Source of the DNA: Flavobacteriaceae bacterium UBA7684
Lineage (GTDB): Bacteria > Bacteroidota > Bacteroidia > Flavobacteriales > Flavobacteriaceae
Assembly (NCBI GenBank): GCA_002482885.1
Contig: DLGW01000020.1
Coordinates: forward strand, 1,409 to 65,408
Length of the DNA stretch: 64,000 bases
Direction: 5' to 3'
Below the pieces are notes generated by a model. That model was not told the DNA's origin. It searched no databases and was given only the letters and a program-made list of their open reading frames with translations. Made by a program: the position numbers and the translations under genes. Positions 1 to 8,800 of the stretch are shown piece by piece; the first letter of the stretch is position 1, and each line of letters opens with the position of its first letter.

Positions 1-23
1 TCTACCAACTGAGCTATTTTCGC
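1..23 (-). tRNA. tRNA 5' end, truncated by window edge (probably tRNA-Gly)
   Basis: Read on the minus strand, positions 23 to 1 give a 7-nt acceptor arm GCGAAAA, then TA, then the D-arm start GCTCAGTTGGTAGA, which is the canonical first third of a tRNA. The anticodon lies outside the window, so the amino acid cannot be read. The acceptor and D-arm resemble bacterial tRNA-Gly, which is an inference. The mutS gene follows on the same strand, about 90 bases downstream of the window edge in genomic terms only if the tRNA is upstream of it; the two are probably separate transcripts. Confidence 0.8.
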
Positions 24-119
24 AAAAGTCTTAAGAACGTCTTCGTTTTTAATTCGGTGGCAAATTTAGGATATAAATTTTATTCTGCAAGTGTTAAGTG
101 AAAATTATTTAATTCTTAT

Positions 120-2726
120 TTATGAAGAAGTGATTTTGCGTTTGATTTCGTTGAGCTTCATTAAAGCTTCTACCGGAGTTAACGTGTTGATATCTAATTG
201 CATAATATCTTCTTTGAATTCATCCATCACAGGATCGTCAATGCTAAAAAAACTAAGCTGCATGTCATTTTTATTTCCTTTAATGGATGAAAGTGCATCT
301 GAAGCGTGATTTTTCTCTAATTTTTTAAGCATTTTTTGTGCTTTTTGAATCACCATTTGTGGCATTCCCGCCATTTTAGCTACATGAATACCAAAACTAT
401 GTGCGCTGCCACCTTCAATCAATTTACGTAAAAATAGTACCGTATCTTTTAATTCTTTTACCGAAACATTATAATTTTTGATTCTAATAAAATCAGCACT
501 CATTTCATTGAGTTCGTGATAGTGCGTTGCAAAAAGGGTTTTGGGGTGGGACGGATGCTCATGTAAGTATTCGGCAATTGCCCAAGCAATGGAGATTCCA
601 TCGTAAGTACTAGTTCCCCGACCGATTTCATCTAATAAAACTAAACTGCGTGGAGAAATATTATTTAAGATTGAAGCCGTTTCATTCATTTCAACCATAA
701 AAGTGGATTCTCCCATCGAAATATTATCTGATGCGCCTACACGAGTAAAAATCTTATCAATGAGTCCGATTTCGGCATTTTCGGCAGGAACAAAACTTCC
801 CATTTGAGCCATCAGAACAATCAAAGCAGTTTGTCGTAAAATGGCAGATTTACCTGACATGTTGGGTCCGGTAATCATGATGATTTGTTGCTCGGTTCTA
901 TTCAAAACAACATCGTTGGCAATATAAGGTACACCAATCGGCAATTGTTTTTCAATGACTGGATGACGACCATTGGTGATTTTTAAAGCAAATCCGTCGT
1001 TGATTTGTGGTTTTGTGTAATTATTTTCTTTCGATAAAACCGCAAAGGAAGTCAAACAGTCTAATTGGGCAACCAAATGAGCATTTTGTTGTACAGGTAC
1101 AATATATCCGTTAATCCATTGAATCAATTCGTTAAAAAGTGCCAATTCAATTTGGTGTATTTTTTCTTCGGCACCTAAAATTTTGGTTTCGTATTCTTTT
1201 AATTCTTCGGTAATGTAACGCTCTGCATTTACTAAGGTTTGTTTACGAATCCACGTAGTAGGTACTTTGTCTTTGTGCGTATTGCGAACTTCTATATAGT
1301 AACCAAAAACATTATTAAAAGATATTTTTAACGAAGGTATTCCTGTGAAATTAGATTCTCTTTGTTCTAAGGCTTCTAAATATTCTTTTCCTGAATTGGA
1401 TATGTTTCTTAAGTCATCTAATTCGGCATGAATTCCTTTGGCAATTACGTTTCCTTTGGCGACACTTACAGGCGCTTCTGGATTTAAGGTCTCTTTTATT
1501 TTTAATCGAAGTACCTCGCAAGCATTTAATTTATAGGATAGATTTCTAATAGATTCCGAAGTATTGTTTTTACATATGTTTTGGATGTTCTCTACTGCAT
1601 CTAACGATTCTTTTAAATAAATCAGTTCGCGCGGACTAATTCTTCCTGTAGCGATTTTAGAAATCAACCGTTCTAAATCGGATATGGATTTTATTTCTTG
1701 AATGATTTGACTTAAAGTATCTGGTTCGTTGAGTAGTTGTTCAACAATATTTAATCGGAAATTAATTTCATCGATATTTTTTAAAGGTAAAGCCAACCAG
1801 CGTTTTAGTAAACGCCCACCCATGGGCGAAGTAGTTTTATCCATCACATCCAACAACGTAACTCCATTGGCATTGGTTTTAAAATACAGTTCTAAGTTGC
1901 GAACGGTAAATCGGTCCATCCAAACATATTCATCTTCAATGATACGCGTAATGTTATTGATGTGTTGTAATTGATTGTGTTGGGTTTCAGATAAATAATA
2001 TAAAACGGCTCCTGCGGCGATAATTCCTTCTTGCAATTCTTCAATACCAAATCCTTTTAAAGAATTAACTTGTAATTGCTGAGTAAGGGTTTCTAAAGCA
2101 TAATCCGATTTAAAAATCCAATCTTCTAAATAAAATGCGTGATAAACCGAACCAAAAGATTGGCTGAATTCGTTTTTAAAAGGTTTTGCTACTAAAACTT
2201 CGCTGGGCGAAAAATTTTGTAATAATTTATCGATGTATTCTCGGTTACCTTGTGCGGTTAAAAACTCACCTGTAGAAACGTCTAAAAACGAAATTCCTAT
2301 ATTTTTTTTACCGAAATGTAAGGCCGCTAAAAAGTTGTTGGATTTAGATTGTAAGACTTCGTCATTCAAAGAAACTCCAGGAGTAACCAATTCAGTAACT
2401 CCCCGTTTTACAATGGTTTTGGTCATTTTTGGATCTTCCAATTGATCACAAATCGCAACTCTTAAACCTGCTTTTACCAATTTAGGCAAATAAGTATTTA
2501 AGGAATGGTGTGGAAATCCAGCCAAAGCCGTTTCAGTTTCGGAACCCGCACCACGTTTGGTTAAAACAATGCCTAAAATTTTGGCGGTTCTTACCGCATC
2601 TTCTCCAAATGTCTCATAAAAATCGCCTACCCTAAACAGTAAACAAGCATCAGGATATTTCACCTTAATGGCGTTGTATTGCTTCATTAATGGGGTTTCT
2701 TTGATTTCTTTTTCTTTAGAAGACAC
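120..2726 (-). CDS. mutS: DNA mismatch repair protein MutS
   Basis: MutS recognises base mismatches and small loops in newly replicated DNA and recruits MutL. The 868-residue length is normal for MutS1. The N-terminal mismatch-binding Phe-x-Glu is visible as F36-Y37-E38 in the context GDFYETF. The connector, lever and clamp regions follow. The C-terminal ATPase has Walker A GPNMSGKS near residue 620, the Walker B stretch LVLLDEIGRGTST and the signature THYHEL. The start is the Met just before the SSKEKEI segment, and the next gene, hemW, is divergent, with about 125 bases between the two starts. No truncation or frameshift is seen. Confidence 0.98.
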   Translation of the reverse strand: MSSKEKEIKETPLMKQYNAIKVKYPDACLLFRVGDFYETFGEDAVRTAKILGIVLTKRGAGSETETALAGFPHHSLNTYLPKLVKAGLRVAICDQLEDPKMTKTIVKRGVTELVTPGVSLNDEVLQSKSNNFLAALHFGKKNIGISFLDVSTGEFLTAQGNREYIDKLLQNFSPSEVLVAKPFKNEFSQSFGSVYHAFYLEDWIFKSDYALETLTQQLQVNSLKGFGIEELQEGIIAAGAVLYYLSETQHNQLQHINNITRIIEDEYVWMDRFTVRNLELYFKTNANGVTLLDVMDKTTSPMGGRLLKRWLALPLKNIDEINFRLNIVEQLLNEPDTLSQIIQEIKSISDLERLISKIATGRISPRELIYLKESLDAVENIQNICKNNTSESIRNLSYKLNACEVLRLKIKETLNPEAPVSVAKGNVIAKGIHAELDDLRNISNSGKEYLEALEQRESNFTGIPSLKISFNNVFGYYIEVRNTHKDKVPTTWIRKQTLVNAERYITEELKEYETKILGAEEKIHQIELALFNELIQWINGYIVPVQQNAHLVAQLDCLTSFAVLSKENNYTKPQINDGFALKITNGRHPVIEKQLPIGVPYIANDVVLNRTEQQIIMITGPNMSGKSAILRQTALIVLMAQMGSFVPAENAEIGLIDKIFTRVGASDNISMGESTFMVEMNETASILNNISPRSLVLLDEIGRGTSTYDGISIAWAIAEYLHEHPSHPKTLFATHYHELNEMSADFIRIKNYNVSVKELKDTVLFLRKLIEGGSAHSFGIHVAKMAGMPQMVIQKAQKMLKKLEKNHASDALSSIKGNKNDMQLSFFSIDDPVMDEFKEDIMQLDINTLTPVEALMKLNEIKRKITSS

Positions 2727-2851
2727 TTGTGTTTGATTTAAAAGTAAGTGGAACGAAAATAGGAATATTTATAGGTTTACGAAAAAAGAGTTCTTAACAG
2801 TCTTTGAACAGTTTTATTTACTTTTACATCAATCATAAAACAAACAATCCA

Positions 2852-3979
2852 TTGGCTGGTATTTACATCCATATTCCTTTTTGCAAACAAGCCTGTCATT
2901 ATTGTGACTTTCATTTTTCAACGGCTAAAACTTATACTGCCCAAATGGTAAATGCTTTGGTTGTAGAAATGATAATGCGTAAAAATGAATTGGAAAATGA
3001 AACCATTGAGACCATTTATTTTGGAGGAGGAACACCCAGTATTTTGTCTGTTGAACAGATAAGAAATTTATTAGACACGGTTTATCATCATTATCAGGTA
3101 ATTGAAAATCCTGAAATCACTTTAGAAGCTAATCCTGATGATTTATCCGAAGATAAAATTTTACAATTATCTCAAACAAAAATTAACCGCTTAAGTATAG
3201 GTATTCAATCTTTTTTTGAAGAAGATTTACAATTGATGAACCGAGCCCATAACTTACAAGAAGCTGAAAATTGTTTGCAAATCGCTACAAAATATTTTAA
3301 AAACATTACCCTTGATTTGATTTATGGTATGCCTAATATGTCGGTGGAACGTTGGCAACAAAACATTCAAAAAGCTTTAGATTTTAATATTCCGCACATT
3401 TCGTGTTACGCCTTAACGGTTGAACCCAAAACGGCTTTACAAAAACTCATACAAAAAGGAACGATTTCCGAACCTTCGGATGAATTGGCGCAACAACATT
3501 TTCAGGTGTTAAAAAATACTTTAGAAAGTAAGGGTTTTGTGCATTATGAATTATCGAATTTTGGGAAAGAAGGATTCTTCTCGGTAAACAATTCTAATTA
3601 TTGGAAAGGAAAAAAGTATTTAGGAATCGGACCATCGGCTCATAGTTTTAATGGACACGAACGCAGTTGGAATGTGTCTAACAATCAATTATACATGAAA
3701 GGCATCCAACAAAATCAATTACCTTCCGAAAAAGAAATTTTAACCAAAACTGATTTATATAACGAATCGGTCATGACGGGATTGCGCACCATGTGGGGTG
3801 TTTCGTTGCCTCAAATGGAAATTCAATTAGGCAAAAAATACAGTGATTATTTACGGAAACAATCTGAAAAATTTATTGAACAAGGTTTTTTGATTTTGCA
3901 AGATGAGGTGCTTAAAACCACTTCCAAAGGTTTGTTTTTAACCGATGGAATTTCGTCGGATTTATTCATGATTAATTAA
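2852..3979 (+). CDS. hemW: Radical SAM heme chaperone HemW (coproporphyrinogen III oxidase-like)
   Basis: HemW is a radical-SAM protein that binds heme and is thought to deliver it to target enzymes; it is often mislabelled as HemN. I chose the TTG at 2852, which gives MAGIYIHIPFCKQACHYC with the radical-SAM cluster cysteines C11, C15 and C18 at the usual distance from the N-terminus. The frame is open further upstream to a TTG at 2804, but those 16 residues look like untranslated leader. YFGGGTPS, a conserved SAM-contact loop, follows, and the C-terminal HemN-type domain is complete. The gene is probably first in a run with the MmcQ-like gene, which starts 6 bases after its stop. Confidence 0.93.
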   Translation: MAGIYIHIPFCKQACHYCDFHFSTAKTYTAQMVNALVVEMIMRKNELENETIETIYFGGGTPSILSVEQIRNLLDTVYHHYQVIENPEITLEANPDDLSEDKILQLSQTKINRLSIGIQSFFEEDLQLMNRAHNLQEAENCLQIATKYFKNITLDLIYGMPNMSVERWQQNIQKALDFNIPHISCYALTVEPKTALQKLIQKGTISEPSDELAQQHFQVLKNTLESKGFVHYELSNFGKEGFFSVNNSNYWKGKKYLGIGPSAHSFNGHERSWNVSNNQLYMKGIQQNQLPSEKEILTKTDLYNESVMTGLRTMWGVSLPQMEIQLGKKYSDYLRKQSEKFIEQGFLILQDEVLKTTSKGLFLTDGISSDLFMIN

Positions 3980-3985
3980 GATTTT

Positions 3986-4354
3986 ATGGACATCACTCAA
4001 TTATACGATTATTGCTTGTCGTTAAATGGAACTTCTGAAAGTTTTCCGTTCGATAAATTTGATGGAGATGTATTGGTGTTCAAAGTAGCAACTAAAATGT
4101 TCGCCTTAACTTCTTTAAAAGATTGGGAAAAAGAAAATTACTGGGTGAATTTAAAATGCGAACCCGATTATGCTTTAGAACTTCGGGCACAGTATGAAGC
4201 CGTACAACCGGGTTATCACATGAACAAAAAACATTGGAACACGGTACACTTTAATCAGGATTTGTCCGATAAAGAAATTCTGAAACTCATCAAACATTCG
4301 TATGATTTGGTGGTAAAAAGTTTGCCTAAAAAAGTACAAGATGAATTACAATAA
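3986..4354 (+). CDS. MmcQ/YjbR family protein
   Basis: The 122-residue protein matches the MmcQ/YjbR family, small proteins with a CyaY-like fold that are thought to bind DNA; no reaction is established. Visible family features are the N-terminal helix followed by FPFDKFDGDVLVFKV, the central KMFALTSL, and the C-terminal YHMNKKHWNTVHF segment with the conserved Lys-His-Trp. It starts 6 bases after hemW and its last 14 bases overlap the glycosyltransferase gene, so the three are likely cotranscribed. The cellular role is unknown. Confidence 0.85.
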   Translation: MDITQLYDYCLSLNGTSESFPFDKFDGDVLVFKVATKMFALTSLKDWEKENYWVNLKCEPDYALELRAQYEAVQPGYHMNKKHWNTVHFNQDLSDKEILKLIKHSYDLVVKSLPKKVQDELQ

Positions 4355-5573
4355 AACCATATTATTCATCGGACTCGTTTGGCCAGAGCCTACTTCATCT
4401 GCGGCAGGTACACGAATCATTCAGTTGATGGAATTATTTTTAGATTGGGGATATCAAATCACTTTTGCTAGTGCAGCCGCCAAAAGTCCGTATAGTTTTA
4501 ATCTTAAAAAACTCAACGTAGCGGAGCAAGAAATTGAGTTGAATTCATCTAGTTTTGATGAGTTCATCAAACAACTTCAACCACAAATCGTGTTGTTTGA
4601 CCGTTACATTTCCGAAGAGCAATTTGGGTGGCGCGTGGCCGAAAATTGCCCCAATGCTTTACGCATTTTAGATACCGAAGATTTACATTTTTTGCGTTTG
4701 GCAAGGCAAGAAGCGTTTAAAAAGAATATTCCATTCGCTGATTTTGATTTACAAACCGACGTAGCCAAACGAGAAGTCGCCTCTATTTATCGATGCGATG
4801 TATCGTTAATGATTTCCGAAGTAGAAATAGCATTGTTACAAGAGCAGTTTAATATTCCTAAATCACTGTTATGTTATTTGCCTTTTTTGATTTCGGAATT
4901 ACCCCAAAAAGTAAAATCCTTTGAAGAACGCACCGATTTGGTATTCATTGGTAACTTTTTACACGAACCCAATTGGAACGCCGTTAAATATTTAAAACAA
5001 ACCTTGTGGCCTTTATTAGCCAAAAAATTACCGCAAGCACAACTCAAAATTTACGGCGCTTATCCTTCACAAAAAGTACTACAATTGCACCAGCCAAAAG
5101 ACCGATTTTTGGTATTGGGCAGAGCCGAAAATGCTTTAGAAGTCATTGAAGATGCCAAAATTTTACTCGCGCCATTGCGTTTTGGAGCAGGAGCTAAAGG
5201 CAAATTAATCGAAGCTATGATAACGGGCACGCCAAGTGTCACTACCACCATTGGCGCGGAATCTATGCATAACAATTTACCTTGGAATGGCGTTATCACC
5301 GACAACGAACAAGCATTTGTAAATGCCACGGTTGAACTATATACCAACCCAACAGCATGGAATACCGCTCAACAAAATGGTTTTGAAATCATTCAAAAGC
5401 GATATTTAAAAACTTTGTTTGCAAACGAATTTAAGATTCAAATTGAAACTTTACTGCAACATTTAACCGCACACCGAAAATCGAATTTTATCGGTACTCT
5501 ATTACAGCATCATTCGCTTAAGAGTACTAAGTATATGAGTAAGTGGATTGAGGAGAAGAATAAATGTAATTAA
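4341..5573 (+). CDS. GT-B glycosyltransferase, group 1/family 4 type
   Basis: This 410-residue protein looks like a GT-B fold glycosyltransferase that would transfer a sugar from a nucleotide-sugar donor; acceptor and donor are unknown. The N-terminal Rossmann half begins ILFIGLVWPEPTSSAAGTR. The C-terminal half begins DLVFIGNFLHEPNWNAV near residue 194 and includes LAPLRFGAGAKGKLIEAM around residues 275-292, the usual donor-binding glycine and glutamate region. Its start overlaps the preceding gene by 14 bases, suggesting translational coupling. The last 76 bases of coding sequence up to 5565 recur almost unchanged at 8024-8099, on the far side of an accessory block; see the repeat entries. 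Confidence 0.88.
   Translation: MNYNKTILFIGLVWPEPTSSAAGTRIIQLMELFLDWGYQITFASAAAKSPYSFNLKKLNVAEQEIELNSSSFDEFIKQLQPQIVLFDRYISEEQFGWRVAENCPNALRILDTEDLHFLRLARQEAFKKNIPFADFDLQTDVAKREVASIYRCDVSLMISEVEIALLQEQFNIPKSLLCYLPFLISELPQKVKSFEERTDLVFIGNFLHEPNWNAVKYLKQTLWPLLAKKLPQAQLKIYGAYPSQKVLQLHQPKDRFLVLGRAENALEVIEDAKILLAPLRFGAGAKGKLIEAMITGTPSVTTTIGAESMHNNLPWNGVITDNEQAFVNATVELYTNPTAWNTAQQNGFEIIQKRYLKTLFANEFKIQIETLLQHLTAHRKSNFIGTLLQHHSLKSTKYMSKWIEEKNKCN
5490..5565 (+). repeat. 76-bp direct repeat, left copy (3' end of glycosyltransferase gene)
   Basis: These 76 bases match 8024-8099 at 71 positions by eye (about 93 percent). In this copy they are the functional C-terminal codons of the glycosyltransferase. 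The two copies bracket the membrane protein and ATPase genes, an arrangement that resembles attL/attR of an element targeting a gene's 3' end, although no integrase is present. Confidence 0.85.
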
Positions 5574-5624
5574 TGGTGAATTATGAATGGTAAATGATGA
5601 ATTGATTAATCAGTATTTTTCAAT

Positions 5625-6434
5625 TTAATGATTTTCTGTTTTCTTAATTTCTAATGAAATAATATTCAATAAACTTACAATTTCTGATAAAGACTTATAG
5701 TCTTCAAATAATTTTTCACGATTTAATCTATTTCTTCTAAATTTTAATTCAAAATGACTTTTTCTTCCTTTTTTCATTATGAAAACATTGTTATTTAAGT
5801 ATTTAATATTAATCTGGTTGGAAACAACAATGTTTTTTTTTGAAATTTTTTGAATCGTTTCGGCATTATCCGCACTTAATAAAGCTATTATCCCATCAAA
5901 TTTTCTGTAAAGGAAAAATTTTGAATGTACCTCTCCGCATTTAAAATTAATGGAATTAATTTGTCCAAAAAAGTAATCATCTCCATGTGTGTAACTTAAA
6001 TATCCATTTTCTAGACCTATCTCTTTTAAATAATGATTAGGGATTTCTCCATGAATAGATAAATGATAATCTGTATCATATTGATTTAAAATTTCGAAAA
6101 TTATTTTTGTTTTTAGATTCCATTGAAATTTAAGAATCTCCTTTTGATTCATAAAATAAAACAGTGGTAGTGACGCAGTAGGTACTACTAAAATCAAAAA
6201 AACAAAAATCTCAGCGGTCACAAATTCCAAAAATGTGGCATCTGGATAGCGATTTCCATTCCAGCTAATTATAATTTGTTGAGTTATTTTTACCCAGTCT
6301 GATATTGTATTGCAAATAAAAATAATAACAAGCGTAGCTATTGTCGTTATTTTAATATTTCTGAGGTTCGTTACGTTTTTAGATAAATGATTTTCAAAAT
6401 CATCTATTTCTTTTATTAATTCATCCATAACCAT
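5625..6434 (-). CDS. Hypothetical membrane protein, two predicted transmembrane segments
   Basis: I do not recognise this 269-residue protein. It has two hydrophobic segments, about residues 29-47 (begins TTIATLVIIFI) and 71-95 (FVTAEIFVFLILVVP), separated by a short loop containing ISWNGNRYPDATF. The remaining ~170 residues are soluble, rich in Lys, Asn and Ile, and probably cytoplasmic. The lysine- and asparagine-rich composition and isolated position suggest an accessory gene. It lies downstream of the ATPase gene on the same strand, with a 120-base gap, and inside the block bracketed by the duplicated glycosyltransferase tail. Met at 6434 or the one two codons later could be the start. 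Function unknown. Confidence 0.6.
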   Translation of the reverse strand: MVMDELIKEIDDFENHLSKNVTNLRNIKITTIATLVIIFICNTISDWVKITQQIIISWNGNRYPDATFLEFVTAEIFVFLILVVPTASLPLFYFMNQKEILKFQWNLKTKIIFEILNQYDTDYHLSIHGEIPNHYLKEIGLENGYLSYTHGDDYFFGQINSINFKCGEVHSKFFLYRKFDGIIALLSADNAETIQKISKKNIVVSNQINIKYLNNNVFIMKKGRKSHFELKFRRNRLNREKLFEDYKSLSEIVSLLNIISLEIKKTENH

Positions 6435-6554
6435 ATTAATTTTTTAGAATGTATAGCATTTTGCGATACCAAAAGTCCCTACAACTCGGATTTACTTCGT
6501 CAATTCGCTGCGCTCGGGTGCAATCCGTCTTCACCTCAATTAAACAATCAAAAT

Positions 6555-7748
6555 CTAATATAAAAACCCAAACATCCATAACGGAATATTTTTTCCGGAA
6601 CCAATTTCGATGTTGTCTTTTACAACAAAAGAATCTGATGTGTTTTTAATTTGTTTGGCGGTTTTACTTTCGCCGCCAATTTCAAAAGTATATTGGTCAT
6701 TGATTAGGAAATCTGCCGATGGTGAAGCGTTTACGGTGTATTTTGTCTGTAATTGGTTGATAAAGAAAGTTTCTCTCAGGTTACCGATATTCAAATTATT
6801 TTCGGCTTGATTATGCATCAAGTTAGGATTGTTTAAATATATTTTTTCGGGTTTATTTAAACTGTTAATGCCTTTTTCGGGAACGTATAATAGTTGTAAT
6901 AATTGTGCATCAGCCAATAAAATAAGATATGATTTTAAAGTATTGATGCTGATTCCTGTTCTTTCGCTCAAGCTATTGATATTGGGTTTGAAAGGCACGG
7001 AAGCACTGATTATTTTTAATAATCGTTTTAAATAAATAATGTTACTTGGAGGAATAGATGCAAACTGAGGGATATCTACTTCTAAAACGGTTAAAATAAC
7101 TTCACTTAATTTTTGGTGAAACGAAGCGGTGTTTTCGGTATAAAATGGGTAATACCCGTAGTTTAAATAATCTTGAAAATAAGCTAAGGGTTTAATCTTA
7201 GAAGTAATGGAAACAGCTATTTCGATATGATTTTCTAATAAGGTAGATAAATCAATGGATTCAAATTTCTGGTTGGTTTGAAAATAGATAAATTCACGGA
7301 ATGACAAACCTGGCATATCGTACATTACAGTTCTTCGGCTTAAATCTGCTTTGGCTTGCTGTAAGTGTAATAACGAAGAACCTGTAAATATCACTTTTAG
7401 ATTAGGCATATCGTCATATATATTTTTTAATTCGATTGCCCAATCTTTGTAACGGTGCACTTCGTCAATAGCTAATAATAAACCGCCTTTTTTATAAAAT
7501 TCATCGGCTAGATGATACAGTTTGTTTTCGCTGAAATACAAATTGTCTAGTGTAATGTATAATACGGTATGATTGGGTTTGTAATTCTGTTTGATGTATT
7601 GCAAAATTAATGTGGTTTTACCAACGCCTCTACTGCCTTTTATGCCAATAAAACGATTACTCCAATCAATGGTGTGTGTAAAATCCCGTATGGTTTGGGT
7701 TTGGGTAGCCGCATATTTTTCGTAAAACTTTTCTGTAATTCTTTCCAT
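6555..7748 (-). CDS. ATP-binding protein, AAA_14/DUF4143 type
   Basis: The 397-residue protein belongs to the widespread group of archaeal/bacterial AAA-like ATPases with a C-terminal DUF4143 region, whose role is mostly unknown. Walker A is GSRGVGKT at residues 38-45, Walker B is LLAIDE at about 91-96 followed by VHRYKDW, and sensor-like FTGSS is at 121-125. The segment LSRRTVMYDMPGLSFREF is typical of the family. A winged-helix-like region follows (SLSERTGISINTLKSYL), then a C-terminal domain with a degenerate nuclease-like TFEIGGESK. Upstream of the start are three palindromes with an exact 34-bp period. It is flanked by repeats and has no partner of obvious function. Confidence 0.88.
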   Translation of the reverse strand: MERITEKFYEKYAATQTQTIRDFTHTIDWSNRFIGIKGSRGVGKTTLILQYIKQNYKPNHTVLYITLDNLYFSENKLYHLADEFYKKGGLLLAIDEVHRYKDWAIELKNIYDDMPNLKVIFTGSSLLHLQQAKADLSRRTVMYDMPGLSFREFIYFQTNQKFESIDLSTLLENHIEIAVSITSKIKPLAYFQDYLNYGYYPFYTENTASFHQKLSEVILTVLEVDIPQFASIPPSNIIYLKRLLKIISASVPFKPNINSLSERTGISINTLKSYLILLADAQLLQLLYVPEKGINSLNKPEKIYLNNPNLMHNQAENNLNIGNLRETFFINQLQTKYTVNASPSADFLINDQYTFEIGGESKTAKQIKNTSDSFVVKDNIEIGSGKNIPLWMFGFLY

Positions 7749-7776
7749 AAAACCGCTTAATTAGAAAACAAATATA

Positions 7777-7873
7777 CAAAAAAGTATCAGTGTGCTGATG
7801 TTTTTTGTCTAAAAAACTATCAATACATTGATTGTTTTTGTACTAAAAAGTATCAATGTGTTGATGCTTTTTG
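7777..7873. repeat. Three tandem palindromes with exact 34-bp period
   Basis: Units begin at 7777, 7811 and 7845 (7777-7807, 7811-7840, 7845-7873). Each unit has an A-rich left flank, an inverted repeat around the centre (ATCAG-tgtg-CTGAT, ATCAA-taca-TTGAT, ATCAA-tgtg-TTGAT) and a T-rich right flank, so each whole unit is nearly self-complementary over ~30 bp. They end about 29 bases upstream of the ATPase start on the minus strand, where an operator or promoter would be expected. There are no unique spacers between units, so this is not a CRISPR array. Confidence 0.85.
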
Positions 7874-7874
7874 C

Positions 7875-7953
7875 GTTAGCGGTAGAGCCAGTCCGCCTAG
7901 GCGGAAGGCGAAAACGCGAACCGATTCGCTTTAGCGAAGAAGGGAACGCCCAA
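7875..7953 (-). repeat. Dispersed intergenic repeat, GGGCGTTCCC family (copy 1)
   Basis: On the minus strand this runs from TTGGGCGTTCCC to GGCTCTACCGCTAAC. It contains two short palindromes, TCCGCCTAGGCGGA at 7892-7905 and TTCGCTTTAGCGAA at 7925-7938. Its ends and the following GTTTAATC-TGAATT-GTTTAATT sequence recur at 61834-61930, and TTGGGCGTTCCC recurs at 8106 and 58083. Confidence 0.8.
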
Positions 7954-8011
7954 GAAAGTTTAATCCTGAATTCGTTTAATTGAAAATACACGTTCTAGAT
8001 CAAAAAATTAA

Positions 8012-8104
8012 ACCTCAAATTTCATCGGTAGCCTATTACAACATCATTCGCTTACGAGTACTAAGTACATGAGTAAGTGGATTGAGGAGAAGAATAAATC
8101 ATAA
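8012..8104 (+). pseudogene. Remnant duplicate of the glycosyltransferase C-terminus
   Basis: Read in frame from 8012, this encodes about 30 residues (TSNFIGSLLQHHSLTSTKY, then MSKWIEEKNKS and a stop) matching the end of the glycosyltransferase encoded at 4341-5573. Most codon differences are synonymous (cag/caa, tat/tac, tcg/tca, ttt/ttc) or mild replacements (Thr to Ser, Lys to Thr). An in-frame stop at 8009 closes it upstream and no start codon fits. It is either a decayed paralogue or a duplication made when the block between the two copies arrived. Confidence 0.8.
8024..8099 (+). repeat. 76-bp direct repeat, right copy
   Basis: Partner of 5490-5565, with five mismatches in 76 positions. 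The two copies are in the same orientation and about 2.5 kb apart. Confidence 0.85.
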
Positions 8105-8105
8105 T

Positions 8106-8211
8106 TTGGGCGTTCCCCGCCGAAGCGGGTCATGCCATTCGTTGCAATCTTTTAAGCCAGCCAAAAGTAGGGCTGTCTTAAAAGGATTTTCACTGCTGTC
8201 ATTAACGCGAG
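8106..8211 (+). repeat. Dispersed intergenic repeat, GGGCGTTCCC family (copy 2)
   Basis: Runs from TTGGGCGTTCCCC to TCATTAACGCGAG and includes GAAGCGGGTCATGCC. The same landmarks in the same order occur at 58083-58197. The interior differs between copies. Together with copy 1 and the duplicated gene tail, it fills most of the 559-base gap between 7749 and 8307, in which I see no coding gene. Confidence 0.8.
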
Positions 8212-8282
8212 GTTAGTCGAAAGTTTTTTTAATTAAACAGTTAAACAATTGACAATTAAATAAATGAAGCAACAAATTTCCA

Positions 8283-8290
8283 TAACTTTG
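8283..8290 (+). promoter_or_regulatory. Bacteroidota -7 box TAACTTTG
   Basis: A perfect match to the TAnnTTTG consensus of Bacteroidota housekeeping promoters, ending 17 bases before the start codon at 8308. No convincing -33 TTTG was found. Confidence 0.5.
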
Positions 8291-8307
8291 TAAAAAACAA
8301 ATCAGCT

Positions 8308-8712
8308 ATGTTTTTCCGAAAATCAATCAGTGTGTTGTTAGCTACTCTGCTCGTGTTTTTAAACTTGGGCTTGGCGGTTAATGTGCTTTATTGTAAAGGA
8401 GAAATTGCCGAGATTTCTGATTTTTATACGGTTGCTACCGAGGCATGTGAAATGCCTCAGACTGTGGTAATAAAAAAATCATGTTGCGCTAAAGAAACTT
8501 TAATCCCTGATTCTTGTTGTGAAAATGAGGTGATTAGTTTTGAAGAAAACCAACCTAAAATCACAGAATTTATTTCTTTTGACTTCTTTAGCCCTGCAGT
8601 TTTAACTTCTTATGCGTGGCAAGGTTTTCAGATTGAATCGGTTTCGATTCAAGAAAAAAATAAACCCGAATACGCATTTGAATCGAATGCACCTCCGCTT
8701 TACAAGCTATAG
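8308..8712 (+). CDS. HYC_CC_PP-like small cysteine-rich exported protein
   Basis: This 134-residue protein has a hydrophobic N-terminus (SISVLLATLLVFLNLGLAV, about residues 5-25) acting as a signal or anchor. It then shows the pattern I associate with the Bacteroidota HYC_CC_PP family: an early Leu-Tyr-Cys, two Cys-Cys pairs (KKSCCAKE and DSCCEN), and a C-terminal NAPPLYKL with Pro-Pro. These genes usually sit just upstream of a TonB-dependent receptor and a heavy-metal-associated protein, as here, so a role in handling a soft metal such as copper at the envelope is likely but not demonstrated. The receptor gene begins 88 bases later. Confidence 0.75.
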   Translation: MFFRKSISVLLATLLVFLNLGLAVNVLYCKGEIAEISDFYTVATEACEMPQTVVIKKSCCAKETLIPDSCCENEVISFEENQPKITEFISFDFFSPAVLTSYAWQGFQIESVSIQEKNKPEYAFESNAPPLYKL

Positions 8713-8800
8713 ACTCAGTATGTTTTTTACGGTTAAGTAATTGATGTTTTTACTCCATTCTTTAATGGAAAAAATATTCAATCACTTAATTTTTATACTC

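Noticed and set aside
7777..7873. Possible CRISPR array
   Set aside because: The three units are contiguous palindromes with only 3-4 bases between them; no unique spacers and no cas genes.
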